Origin: a virus
Length of the DNA stretch: 24,087 nt
Reading direction: 5' to 3' (one strand)
Virus record (IMG/VR): IMGVR_UViG_3300047300_000194
Location: 1-24,087 of that record
A model generated the notes under the pieces. That model made no database searches. It had not been told where the DNA came from and saw nothing but the letters and a program-made list of their open reading frames with translations. Positions 8,338 through 15,436 of this stretch are shown in pieces (the first letter of the stretch is position 1; each line of letters starts with the position of its first letter). Both the position numbers and the translations under genes were made by a program.

Positions 8338-9252
8338 GTGCAACCAATAGTAAAAGTTAAAAACTATCTAAACAACAAAGACATTTTAAAAGAAATCCAT
8401 AAAAGCAAAAGTACCTACTGTACGTTCTTAGATCCTGCGTATGCAGACTATGATATGATTTTGCCTAGCGTGGATAAAATTAACAAAAAGAACATCATGC
8501 AAGCACGTAAAGATCGTGCAGAACGCTTAACTAAAGCGGCGTTTGATGAAGCTAATATCGATGGTGTAGCAAAAGCCAATAAGAAAAAGCTAGAAGATTT
8601 TGAAGTAAAACTCAAAGACGTCCCAGCAGAAGATGTGGTTTTTCGAGTTATGACTTGGGAACACGTACCCCCGGCTGCTCCAAAAGTTAAAAAAGGTGCT
8701 GCCATTGTTATTGAGGAAGTAGAAGAGGAAGAACTACTAACTGAGTATGATGACCCAGAATTAGTTAAAGCTCCTACCAAGTACACCAAATGTAACTTCC
8801 CGCCATTCTTCCATTACAAAGTTACAGAAGATGGTACCCCGATACTAGTAGGTAAATCGCATTGGAAGGGCGACTTAATTACAGGGGAATTTAGCAAAGA
8901 TCACGGACAAATGACAAAGAAGCTGGCACACATGTTTATGAAGTTATGTGAACGGTATGCTACACGCTCCAATTGGAGAGGATACACATACAATGACGAA
9001 ATGCGTTCTCAAGCTTTATTACAGCTTAGTCAGATTGGGCTCCAATTTGACGAATCCAAGAGCCAGAACCCTTTTGCTTATTACACGGCGGCTATTACTA
9101 ATAGTTTTACGAGGGTGCTCAATATCGAGAAACGTAGTCAGAATCTTAGGGACGACATCCTTGAGATGAACGGGCTCACACCAAGTTACACACGTCAGGG
9201 CCAAGGCGGCACCTGGGGTGGCGGTGGTGGCGGTTACGATGCAGATGAATAA
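8338..9252 (+). CDS. 55: Late-transcription sigma factor gp55
   Basis: The protein is the phage sigma subunit that directs host RNA polymerase to T-A-A-A-T-A late promoters. The diagnostic region is residues about 195-285: L-C-E-R-Y-A-T-R-S-N-W-R-G-Y-T-Y-N-D-E-M, then F-D-E-S-K-S-Q-N-P-F-A-Y-Y-T and I-T-N-S-F-T-R-V-L-N-I-E-K, which match the sigma-region-2-like core of gp55. I chose the GTG at 8338 because an AAGGA element sits ten bases before it; an in-frame GTG at 8320 lies almost at the predicted transcription start and would add six residues. At 304 aa it is much longer than T4 gp55 (185 aa): about 190 residues precede the core, with a lysine/glutamate-rich helix and an acidic patch (E-E-V-E-E-E-E). 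The C-terminus ends in a glycine run. The gene opens the rightward replication/regulation block. Confidence 0.88.
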   Translation: MQPIVKVKNYLNNKDILKEIHKSKSTYCTFLDPAYADYDMILPSVDKINKKNIMQARKDRAERLTKAAFDEANIDGVAKANKKKLEDFEVKLKDVPAEDVVFRVMTWEHVPPAAPKVKKGAAIVIEEVEEEELLTEYDDPELVKAPTKYTKCNFPPFFHYKVTEDGTPILVGKSHWKGDLITGEFSKDHGQMTKKLAHMFMKLCERYATRSNWRGYTYNDEMRSQALLQLSQIGLQFDESKSQNPFAYYTAAITNSFTRVLNIEKRSQNLRDDILEMNGLTPSYTRQGQGGTWGGGGGGYDADE

Positions 9253-9260
9253 ATTTCCAT

Positions 9261-9289
9261 TTGCTTTATAGACACAACTTTGTTACACT
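9261..9289 (+). promoter_or_regulatory. Candidate sigma-70-type promoter abutting gene 47
   Basis: TTGCTT (9261-9266) and TACACT (9284-9289) are separated by 17 bases. The -10 hexamer ends six bases before the ATG of gene 47, so transcription would start at or within a base or two of the start codon. There is no Shine-Dalgarno element before this ATG. The bases AGCCCA between box and ATG recur in the promoter of gene 46. Confidence 0.45.
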
Positions 9290-9295
9290 AGCCCA

Positions 9296-10312
9296 ATGAG
9301 TAATCTATTTAAAAAGGCCGCGGTCTTTACCGACATTCACTTTGGTTTAAAATCAAACAGTCAACTACATAACGAAGACTGTTTGTCTTTCGTTAAATGG
9401 GCCACTGCCAAAGCAAAAGAGGAGGGGTGCGAAACGTGTCTATTCCTTGGCGATTGGCATAACAACAGGGCTAGCATTAACATCCTAACCCTCCAATATA
9501 GCTTACAAGCACTGGAGCATCTCAATGATAATTTCGAAACTGTTTATTTTATTCCTGGTAACCATGATTTGTACTATCGTGACAAGCGGGACGTACAATC
9601 TGTGGAATGGGCAAAACACTTACCCAACATCAAGATATGCAATGATTGGTTCTCTAGCGGTGATGTGGTTATCGCTCCTTGGCTTGTGGCTGAAGACCAT
9701 AAACGAATTCCTAAACTAAAAGGCAAATACATGTTCGGGCACTTTGAACTGCCCGGATATTTAATGAACGCAATGGTTGCTATGCCCGAACACGGCGAAC
9801 TCCGTGGCGATGACTTCCAGGGATTTGAACATGTGTTTAGCGGTCACTTTCACAAGCGCCAAACCCAGCGCAATATCACATACGTAGGCAATTGCTTCCC
9901 ACATAACTATGCAGATGCTGGCGACGATGATCGCGGTATGATGATACTTGAATGGGGCAAGCAACCTGAATTTCATGCATGGCCCGACCAACCCAAGTAT
10001 CGTGTATTTCAACTTAGCGATGTTATCAATCATACTGAAGCAATGCTTAAACCCGGTATGCATTGCCGCGTTAACTTAGACATTGATATTAGTTATGAAG
10101 AAGCAACGTTTATTAAAGAAACGTTTATCGATACTTACAAGTTACGTGAGATTACCCTTATCCCTGCTAAAGTTACAGAGCTAACTGAATACGAAATACA
10201 AGGCAACATTGAGTTTGAAAGTGTTGACCAAATTGTTGCAGGACAACTTAGTTCATTGGAAAATGGCAAGTTTAACAAGAATCTGTTGCTAGACATTTAT
10301 CGTAACTTGTGA
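9296..10312 (+). CDS. 47: Recombination endonuclease subunit gp47 (SbcD/Mre11-like metallophosphoesterase)
   Basis: This 338-aa protein is the nuclease subunit that pairs with gp46 to resect DNA ends for recombination-dependent replication and host DNA degradation. All metal-binding motifs of the calcineurin-like phosphoesterase fold are present: D13-x-H15, G-D53-W-H55-N, G-N89-H90-D91, the G-H-F-E-L element near residue 150, and G-H184-F-H186-K-R. Length matches T4 gp47 (339 aa). The stop overlaps the next ATG as TGATG. The start codon has no Shine-Dalgarno element and sits six bases after a candidate -10 box. Two extra genes separate it from gene 46. Confidence 0.93.
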   Translation: MSNLFKKAAVFTDIHFGLKSNSQLHNEDCLSFVKWATAKAKEEGCETCLFLGDWHNNRASINILTLQYSLQALEHLNDNFETVYFIPGNHDLYYRDKRDVQSVEWAKHLPNIKICNDWFSSGDVVIAPWLVAEDHKRIPKLKGKYMFGHFELPGYLMNAMVAMPEHGELRGDDFQGFEHVFSGHFHKRQTQRNITYVGNCFPHNYADAGDDDRGMMILEWGKQPEFHAWPDQPKYRVFQLSDVINHTEAMLKPGMHCRVNLDIDISYEEATFIKETFIDTYKLREITLIPAKVTELTEYEIQGNIEFESVDQIVAGQLSSLENGKFNKNLLLDIYRNL

Positions 10313-10992
10313 TGAAGCATTTTGATCCAACAAGTAAAGACATAATTGTTATAAATTATCCGCCGGGCGGATTTGGTAACTTCTTATATCATTTATTTTC
10401 TGAGTTTGCTAACGAAACCGTTAAAGTTAACAACCGTTTTGAATTTAGCAAAACCGGTAACAGTCATGCAACTTGGAAATACACACAAACCTATCGTGCT
10501 CAGTACCCGTATTATCCTGTTATTGATCACAACGCAAACGCCGACGGTAAGAAAATTTTAGTGTTATGCGACAACGGTTTAGAAAACCCAGAACTCGATA
10601 ATGTAATTAATACATTTCCAAATGCACAAATTATCCGGGTAGTCCCAAACGATTCTTCGAGATATTTGTTAATGCAAACTTGTACAGAAAAGGCCGCAGT
10701 AAAAGTCTTACATGATTTATCGTACGATCCGCTAATTGCCATATGGGATAGATCCGTTCTAGGTCCTAAAATTGATTTGTGGACTTCAATTGAGCATAGC
10801 AATGTACATAACTTAATGCTAACTGCTTTAGTATTAGACCCTGTTAAAGAATTTGAACGCTTATGTTCAAAATTGGGGTTAACAGTATTCAACCAGGACA
10901 ACTTAGAATTATTTTGTAATGAATGGGCAGAACAAAATCGCAGGTACATAGAGCCTTTTAAAGAATACTATGATAGATCTAAAAACAGTTAA
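10312..10992 (+). CDS. Putative P-loop / sulfotransferase-like protein
   Basis: I do not recognise this 226-aa protein with certainty. Near the N-terminus a beta-strand leads into Y-P-P-G-G-F-G-N-F-L (residues about 15-24), a glycine-rich loop resembling the PAPS-binding loop of sulfotransferase-like proteins rather than a GKT/S Walker A. The C-terminal part (E-W-A-E-Q-N-R-R-Y-I-E-P-F) is also like the ends of such proteins. If so it would transfer sulfate from PAPS to a carbohydrate or other acceptor, but this is inference and no second substrate-binding motif is obvious. The ATG at 10312 overlaps the gp47 stop (TGATG), which favours coupling, and the gene overlaps the next radical SAM gene by 23 bases. 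The tight overlaps on both sides place it in one operon with the nuclease and radical SAM genes. Confidence 0.55.
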   Translation: MKHFDPTSKDIIVINYPPGGFGNFLYHLFSEFANETVKVNNRFEFSKTGNSHATWKYTQTYRAQYPYYPVIDHNANADGKKILVLCDNGLENPELDNVINTFPNAQIIRVVPNDSSRYLLMQTCTEKAAVKVLHDLSYDPLIAIWDRSVLGPKIDLWTSIEHSNVHNLMLTALVLDPVKEFERLCSKLGLTVFNQDNLELFCNEWAEQNRRYIEPFKEYYDRSKNS

Positions 10993-11839
10993 GTGGCTTC
11001 AAATCGAAGCTTCTAGCAAATGCAATGCCTGGTGTCCGGGCTGTTCTCGCAACAAAAACGGATACGAGCTTGCTGACGATCTTGTAATTGAGGATTTAAA
11101 GACTGAGCGTTTTGCTGAAGTACTAGCAATGATGCCCAACTTAGAAGTTGCGGACTTTTGTGGCACGTTCGGAGATGCTATTGCCGCTAGCAACATTGTT
11201 GAGCTTACTGAATTAGCAAAGGCTGTTCCAGAAATACTTGTACGCACCAATGGCAGTCTACGCAACGAAGATTGGTGGCGTGACTACGCTAAACAGCTAG
11301 CAGGACACAAACATAACGTTTGGTTTTGCTTAGACGGGCTAGAAGATACCCATCACATCTACAGACAAGGCACTGACTGGCAAAAGATTATTCGCAATGC
11401 TACAGCATTTATTGAAGCAGGTGGCTATGCTACGTGGCAGTTTATCCCATGGGCACACAACGAACACCAAATCAAAGACTGCTTGCGACTGAGTCAAAAG
11501 TTAGGATTTAAGAAGTTTGAGTTGTACAAGCGTGTACGCACAAACTTTTCTGCACGTGATTATAGAACTGGTGCTCCTGTTAATATACAGCCATGGAGCC
11601 GTAACGAAACTATCAACCCGTTAACGTTTGTAAAGACTAGAGTGGAAACAAAAGACTGTATGCATTTGGCTTTCCCTAGCATGTACTTAAATGCTAGTGG
11701 TAAATTAAATGTTTGCTGTTTCTTTAACAAGTTTTTTGCAGACGAAGACCCGTCCAAACTTATGGACATTACAACCCAGCTTGCTAATACAGATTCGGTA
11801 CATAGAGTTTGTATGCACCATTGCGGAAGCAACACATAA
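10970..11839 (+). CDS. Radical SAM protein 1 with C-terminal auxiliary cysteines
   Basis: The 289-aa protein has the canonical CxxxCxxC motif that binds the [4Fe-4S] cluster (C18, C22, C25), following an L-Q-I-E strand, so it should cleave S-adenosylmethionine to a 5'-deoxyadenosyl radical. The central part has D-G-L-E-D-T-H-H-I-Y-R and A-H-N-E-H-Q. The last 65 residues carry further cysteines (D-C-M-H-L, N-V-C-C-F-F, V-C-M-H-H-C-G), like a SPASM or twitch domain that holds an auxiliary cluster. Family members with such domains often modify peptides or proteins; the substrate here is unknown. It is a clear paralogue of the radical SAM gene at 13611-14474. It overlaps the upstream gene by 23 bases and ends 18 bases before gene 46, inside the span that separates 47 from 46. 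Confidence 0.85.
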   Translation: MIDLKTVKWLQIEASSKCNAWCPGCSRNKNGYELADDLVIEDLKTERFAEVLAMMPNLEVADFCGTFGDAIAASNIVELTELAKAVPEILVRTNGSLRNEDWWRDYAKQLAGHKHNVWFCLDGLEDTHHIYRQGTDWQKIIRNATAFIEAGGYATWQFIPWAHNEHQIKDCLRLSQKLGFKKFELYKRVRTNFSARDYRTGAPVNIQPWSRNETINPLTFVKTRVETKDCMHLAFPSMYLNASGKLNVCCFFNKFFADEDPSKLMDITTQLANTDSVHRVCMHHCGSNT

Positions 11840-11849
11840 CAAGTATAAT
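11821..11849 (+). promoter_or_regulatory. Sigma-70-type promoter abutting gene 46
   Basis: TTGCGG (11821-11826), a 17-base spacer and a perfect TATAAT (11844-11849) precede gene 46. Only eight bases lie between the -10 box and the ATG, so the transcript would start at or next to the start codon. The -35 lies in the 3' end of radical SAM gene 1. The AGCCCA that follows the -10 box is also found before gene 47. Confidence 0.6.
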
Positions 11850-11857
11850 AGCCCAGT

Positions 11858-13627
11858 ATGTTCAAAATTAAAGACTTAACAGTTAAAAACTTCATGAGTG
11901 TGGGTAATGCCACACAGGCCGTCAACTTTGACCGCAGGGACTTAACACTAGTACTTGGGGAAAACTTAGATTTAGGGGGCGATGACTCAGGCGCACGTAA
12001 CGGTACGGGCAAGACCACTATCATTAATGCCTTGTCCTATGCCCTTTACGGCAACGCCCTCACCAATATTAAGAAGGACAACTTAATCAACAAAACAAAC
12101 CAAAAAGGCATGATGGTTTGTATCGACTTCGAAAAAGACGGCATTGATTATCGCATTGAACGCGGACGTAAGCCCGGCGTTATGCGCTTCTTTGTAAGTG
12201 GTAACGAAAAAGAAATCACAGACGAAGCACAAGGCGATAGCAGAGAAACTCAAGCAGAAATTGAACGTATGTTGGGCATGAGCCACGACATGTTCAAGCA
12301 CATTGTTGCGCTAAACACATATACAGAACCGTTCTTGAGTTTAAAAGCCAATGACCAACGTGTAATCATTGAGCAGTTGTTAGGTATTACATTGCTTAGT
12401 GAAAAGGCTGAACGTCTTAAAGAATTAAACAAGGCCACTAAGGATGCAATTACTCAAGAAGAATTCCGCATCAAAGCAGTAGGCGATGCTAATAAACGTA
12501 TCCAAGATCAAATTGACGCTCTGCTAAGACGCCAAACGCTATGGACCACTAAGAAGTCCGGCGATGTTGCGGCACTACAGTCTGCGTATGATCAACTTGC
12601 ACAAATCGACATCGAAGCAGAGTTAGCGGCGCATCATGCACTGACCGAATACAACAACAAATCCAAACTGATTAAAGATTTAACTGGATGGATTAAACGT
12701 TGCGAACTAGATGAAGCACGAGAAAATAAAACTATAGAAAAACTCAAAGCCGATATTGCTAGTTTAGAAAATCACACCTGCCACAGTTGCGGGCAAGCGT
12801 TCCACGATTCAAAACAAGAGACGTTGCTAGAGGAAAAGAAAGCGGCATTACAGGAAGCCGCATTACAAGCACTAGCAACAAATACACAGTGGTTAGAACA
12901 TTCTGATGCACTAAAAGAGCTAGGAGAGCTAGGTCCACAGCCGCAGGTGTTCTACGATCGCGAAAGCGATGCGTTTGAACATCGCAGTAGCATGGCTAGT
13001 GTGCTAGCGCAGTTGTCTGCTAAAGAGTCAGAAGCGGATCCATATGCAGAACAAATTAAAGAAATGCAGGATCAAGCATTAGAAGAAATTGATTATGCTG
13101 TAATGAATGATCTAGTAAGTTTAAAAGAGCACCAAGAGTTCTTGCTTAAACTGTTAACAAACAAAGATTCGTTTATTCGCAAACGTATTATCGATCAGAA
13201 CTTATCGTACTTAAATGCTCGCTTAGGACAATACTTAGATCGTATTGGCTTGCCGCATACTGTAAAATTCAACAACGACTTAACTGTAAGCATTACAGAA
13301 CTAGGCCGCGACTTAGACTTTGACAACTTGTCTCGAGGCGAACGTAACAGATTGATCTTATCACTATCGTGGGCGTTCCGCGATGTGTGGGAAAGCTTGT
13401 ATCAACCAATTAACTTGCTGTTCATCGACGAACTTATCGACTCAGGTATGGACAGTAACGGTGTTGAAAACAGTTTAGGCATCCTTAAGAAGATGGCACG
13501 TGATGCTAACAAGAGTATTTGGCTTGTGTCACACAAAGACGAACTAGCAGGGCGTGTAAACAATACACTACATGTTATCAAAGAAAACGGATATACCAGT
13601 TACAACACCGATGTTGACATTGTTTGA
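11858..13627 (+). CDS. 46: Recombination endonuclease subunit gp46 (SbcC/Rad50-like ATPase)
   Basis: This 589-aa protein is the ATPase partner of gp47 in the phage Mre11/Rad50-type complex. Walker A is G-A-R-N-G-T-G-K-T-T (residues about 45-54). A coiled coil runs from about 185 to 440, interrupted by the zinc hook C-H-S-C-G at about 308-312. The ABC signature L-S-R-G-E-R-N-R lies near 490 and Walker B L-L-F-I-D-E-L near 521, with a late W-L-V-S-H-K-D-E switch histidine. Length is close to T4 gp46 (560 aa). No Shine-Dalgarno element precedes the ATG; a perfect TATAAT ends eight bases upstream. The 3' end overlaps the next radical SAM gene by 17 bases. Confidence 0.94.
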   Translation: MFKIKDLTVKNFMSVGNATQAVNFDRRDLTLVLGENLDLGGDDSGARNGTGKTTIINALSYALYGNALTNIKKDNLINKTNQKGMMVCIDFEKDGIDYRIERGRKPGVMRFFVSGNEKEITDEAQGDSRETQAEIERMLGMSHDMFKHIVALNTYTEPFLSLKANDQRVIIEQLLGITLLSEKAERLKELNKATKDAITQEEFRIKAVGDANKRIQDQIDALLRRQTLWTTKKSGDVAALQSAYDQLAQIDIEAELAAHHALTEYNNKSKLIKDLTGWIKRCELDEARENKTIEKLKADIASLENHTCHSCGQAFHDSKQETLLEEKKAALQEAALQALATNTQWLEHSDALKELGELGPQPQVFYDRESDAFEHRSSMASVLAQLSAKESEADPYAEQIKEMQDQALEEIDYAVMNDLVSLKEHQEFLLKLLTNKDSFIRKRIIDQNLSYLNARLGQYLDRIGLPHTVKFNNDLTVSITELGRDLDFDNLSRGERNRLILSLSWAFRDVWESLYQPINLLFIDELIDSGMDSNGVENSLGILKKMARDANKSIWLVSHKDELAGRVNNTLHVIKENGYTSYNTDVDIV

Positions 13628-14474
13628 AACTGCCCGAGTATTGCACATTGAGCCTACAGATGTTTGTCAGGCTGCATGTCCTGCGTGTGCCCGGGAAACG
13701 GATCCTGCGTTTGATAAGCGAGTACACAACTACCACACGTTGCGTAGTTTTAAAAATACTGTGCCAGAAAAGCTTATCTATCGTCTAGATAAAGTTTACA
13801 TGTGTGGTAACTACGGCGATCCTGCGGCTAATGAGGAAAGCAAGTCTATTCTCTCGTATGTTCGTGAAGTAAACAGTAGCATTGTGTTAGGCATGAATAC
13901 CAACGGCGGGCTGCAAAGTTCTTATTGGTGGGCCGATTTAGGACTTGTAATGTACAAGCCCGAAGATTACGTTGTGTTTAGTATAGACGGACTAGAAGAC
14001 ACCAATCACATTTATCGCCGAAACGTTTCGTGGGATAGAGTAATGCGTAATGCTGAAACATTTATTTCAGCAGGCGGCAATGCACACTGGGATATGCTGG
14101 TATTCAAACACAATGAGCATCAAGTTGATGCTTGCGAAAAGCTAGCAAAGAGCATGGGCTTTAAATGGTTCCGTGCTAAAGTTAGTAAACGCCCTGTTCC
14201 CACAGGATTAGCACAACCCGTACAGTGGACAAGACCTACAGCTAAAGGCACAATACAATGTCAGGCTCTTGCAGATAGAGGCTTGTTTTTAAGCGCAAAA
14301 GGCGTGTTTAGCCCCTGTTGTTGGCTAGGAGAAGCGGATCCGACGGCAGATTTTGCACAAGTACAACAGAGCTGGGGTACAGCTACCCCGCACAAGACCT
14401 GTACAGAAATGTGCAGTTCTGCAAACAATTTAACTAACTTTGCCAGCCAATGGCAAAGGGTAACAGAATTTTAA
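13611..14474 (+). CDS. Radical SAM protein 2, paralogue of the one at 10970
   Basis: The 287-aa protein has CxxxCxxC at C19, C23 and C26 after an L-H-I-E strand. It shares with radical SAM protein 1 the D-G-L-E-D-T-x-H-I-Y-R block, the R-N-A-x-x-F-I-x-A-G-G block, the H-N-E-H-Q motif and the C-terminal cysteine set (Q-C-Q-A-L, P-C-C-W-L-G, T-C-T-E-M-C), so the two arose from a common ancestor, yet they are strongly diverged. I chose the ATG at 13611 because it gives the same distance to the cluster motif as in protein 1; an in-frame ATG at 13572 would add 13 residues and overlap gene 46 by 56 bases. The substrate is unknown. Co-transcription with gp46 is likely because of the overlap. Confidence 0.85.
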   Translation: MLTLFETARVLHIEPTDVCQAACPACARETDPAFDKRVHNYHTLRSFKNTVPEKLIYRLDKVYMCGNYGDPAANEESKSILSYVREVNSSIVLGMNTNGGLQSSYWWADLGLVMYKPEDYVVFSIDGLEDTNHIYRRNVSWDRVMRNAETFISAGGNAHWDMLVFKHNEHQVDACEKLAKSMGFKWFRAKVSKRPVPTGLAQPVQWTRPTAKGTIQCQALADRGLFLSAKGVFSPCCWLGEADPTADFAQVQQSWGTATPHKTCTEMCSSANNLTNFASQWQRVTEF

Positions 14475-14506
14475 TAATATTTTATCATGGCACATCTAGG
14501 CATAAC

Positions 14507-14512
14507 TATACT
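14507..14512 (+). promoter_or_regulatory. -10 box (TATACT) abutting the GIY-YIG gene
   Basis: TATACT matches TATAAT at five of six positions and ends five bases before the ATG at 14518. No good -35 hexamer is seen at the usual distance. No Shine-Dalgarno element precedes the ATG, so the arrangement mirrors genes 47 and 46. Confidence 0.4.
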
Positions 14513-14517
14513 ACACA

Positions 14518-14946
14518 ATGACATGGCACTTTCAAGGAACTCCCGTTGACACTCTCCCCGAGGATTGCGTGGGTTTCGTATATCTTATCACAAACACAGT
14601 ATCAGGGCGCAAATACATAGGTAAGAAACTAGCAAAATTTTCTAAAACAACTCAAAAAACAGTAAAATTAAAGAACGGCACCAAGAAGAAAAAGAAAATC
14701 CGCAGTAAAGTGGATTCTGATTGGCGCGATTATTATGGCTCAAGTCCCGAATTAAGCAAAGATGTAGAAGCATTAGGCGCTGACAAATTTACAAGAGAAA
14801 TTCTATACTATTGTAAAAGTAAAGCAGAATGTAGCTATGTTGAAGCTAGGGAACAATTCACACGTAAAGTTTTAGAAACATCAGATTATTATAACGGACA
14901 CATTCAAGTCCGTGTCCATGGCTCCCACATCTTAAACAAAATCTAA
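14518..14946 (+). CDS. GIY-YIG family endonuclease-like protein
   Basis: The 142-aa protein begins with a GIY-YIG nuclease core: G19-F-V-Y22 then, eleven residues later, Y33-I-G35-K-K. The second strand tyrosine pair is thus present with a variant first motif (G-F-V-Y). A lysine-rich insertion (about residues 40-65) follows, then D-W-R-D-Y-Y-G-S-S, a C-K-S-K-A-E-C-S-Y-V-E-A-R-E helix carrying a possible catalytic glutamate, and a Y-Y-N-G element near the end. Small stand-alone GIY-YIG proteins in T4-like phages can be homing endonucleases (Seg) or host-DNA nucleases (DenA); I cannot decide which this is. It is the last gene of the rightward block and is followed by the structured non-coding region. 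Confidence 0.72.
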   Translation: MTWHFQGTPVDTLPEDCVGFVYLITNTVSGRKYIGKKLAKFSKTTQKTVKLKNGTKKKKKIRSKVDSDWRDYYGSSPELSKDVEALGADKFTREILYYCKSKAECSYVEAREQFTRKVLETSDYYNGHIQVRVHGSHILNKI

Positions 14947-15435
14947 TTAAACGGTTTATGGCTCACGCAGGCTAATATCATGCGTATAGGAAAACTGGAC
15001 CTCGGGTCACAGGGACGTAAATCTTTCGCCGTTAAAAGTACTCAATCACTATCCTTAACAGGACGAAGATCGCAAATTGCCGCGGTTTGATTGTTTGAAG
15101 AGAATAAAGCGATTGCGTGCCAGGAGTGCAAGCAATTAAGTAAAGGCTAAAAAGACGCAGAAGCGATTCTGCAGGTTTGTATAATATGTTAGCGTATGTT
15201 ATGCAAATTGCCGTTGTGATAAAGACGCAACTCGAGGTACCGGACAACCGCCTCTGTAATGTTGTAACGCTATGTGGCTGTGCTACTCAGATGAAGCCCA
15301 TTCATTTCTTTGCCCTGTGCGGGCAAAGTGTGACCGATTAATCTAGATGAAACTAGTATTCGCTTCGCTCTTAATGTAAACTAATTAAAATACATGTTGT
15401 GAGCGTAAGCGAAACAACAGATCTCGTTAGAGATC
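14947..15435. ncRNA. Candidate structured non-coding RNA region between convergent genes
   Basis: About 490 bases hold no convincing gene but many inverted repeats. From left to right: ACGCA/TGCGT (14965-14985); GACC-TCG-GGTC (14998-15008); a long helix of 14 pairs with three single-base bulges (15021-15035 with 15055-15070); ATTGC-G-TGC against GCA-A-GCAAT (15112-15136); GCAGAA-GCGA-TTCTGC with a GNRA loop (15157-15172); GAGG..CGG-ACAA-CCG-CCTC (15234-15254); CTTTGCCC/GGGCAAAG (15308-15328); and a 12-pair helix with one bulge (15359-15370 with 15401-15413) that encloses ATGTA/TACAT. The GNRA loop exists only if the plus strand is the RNA. I find no tRNA T-loop, no tmRNA tag and no RNase P core motif. 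Family and function are unknown. Confidence 0.5.
15180..15185 (+). promoter_or_regulatory. Perfect TATAAT inside the non-coding region
   Basis: A perfect -10 hexamer lies just after the GNRA hairpin. No -35 hexamer is seen 16-18 bases upstream, though TG directly precedes the box. It could start a short transcript covering 15192 to about 15436, which would contain the three strong downstream hairpins, or a 46-codon open frame at 15201-15341 that I do not otherwise support. Confidence 0.3.
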
Positions 15436-15436
15436 T
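15419..15436. terminator. Hairpin between convergent transcripts, possible bidirectional terminator
   Basis: AGATCTC-GTTA-GAGATCT forms a perfect 7-bp stem with a four-base loop and touches the stop codon of the leftward DUF6165 gene. On the minus strand the stem is followed by GTTGTTTCG, moderately U-rich; on the plus strand by TAATATATC. Neither side has a strong U tract, so termination is plausible but unproven. It is placed as expected for the end of both converging units. Confidence 0.4.

Noticed and set aside
15032-15247. 71-aa minus-strand open frame in the structured region
   Set aside because: No Shine-Dalgarno element or promoter, composition unlike the neighbouring proteins, and it runs through several strong hairpins.
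15201-15341. 46-codon plus-strand frame (M-Q-I-A-V-V-I-K...) after the TATAAT at 15180
   Set aside because: No Shine-Dalgarno element, and it contains two hairpins (15234-15254 and 15308-15328). A short cysteine-containing peptide is possible but the structure explanation is at least as good.
14947-15435. tRNA, tmRNA, RNase P RNA or group I intron
   Set aside because: No T-loop consensus on either strand, no tag-peptide frame, no conserved RNase P core and no recognisable group I core elements, as far as reading by eye allows.
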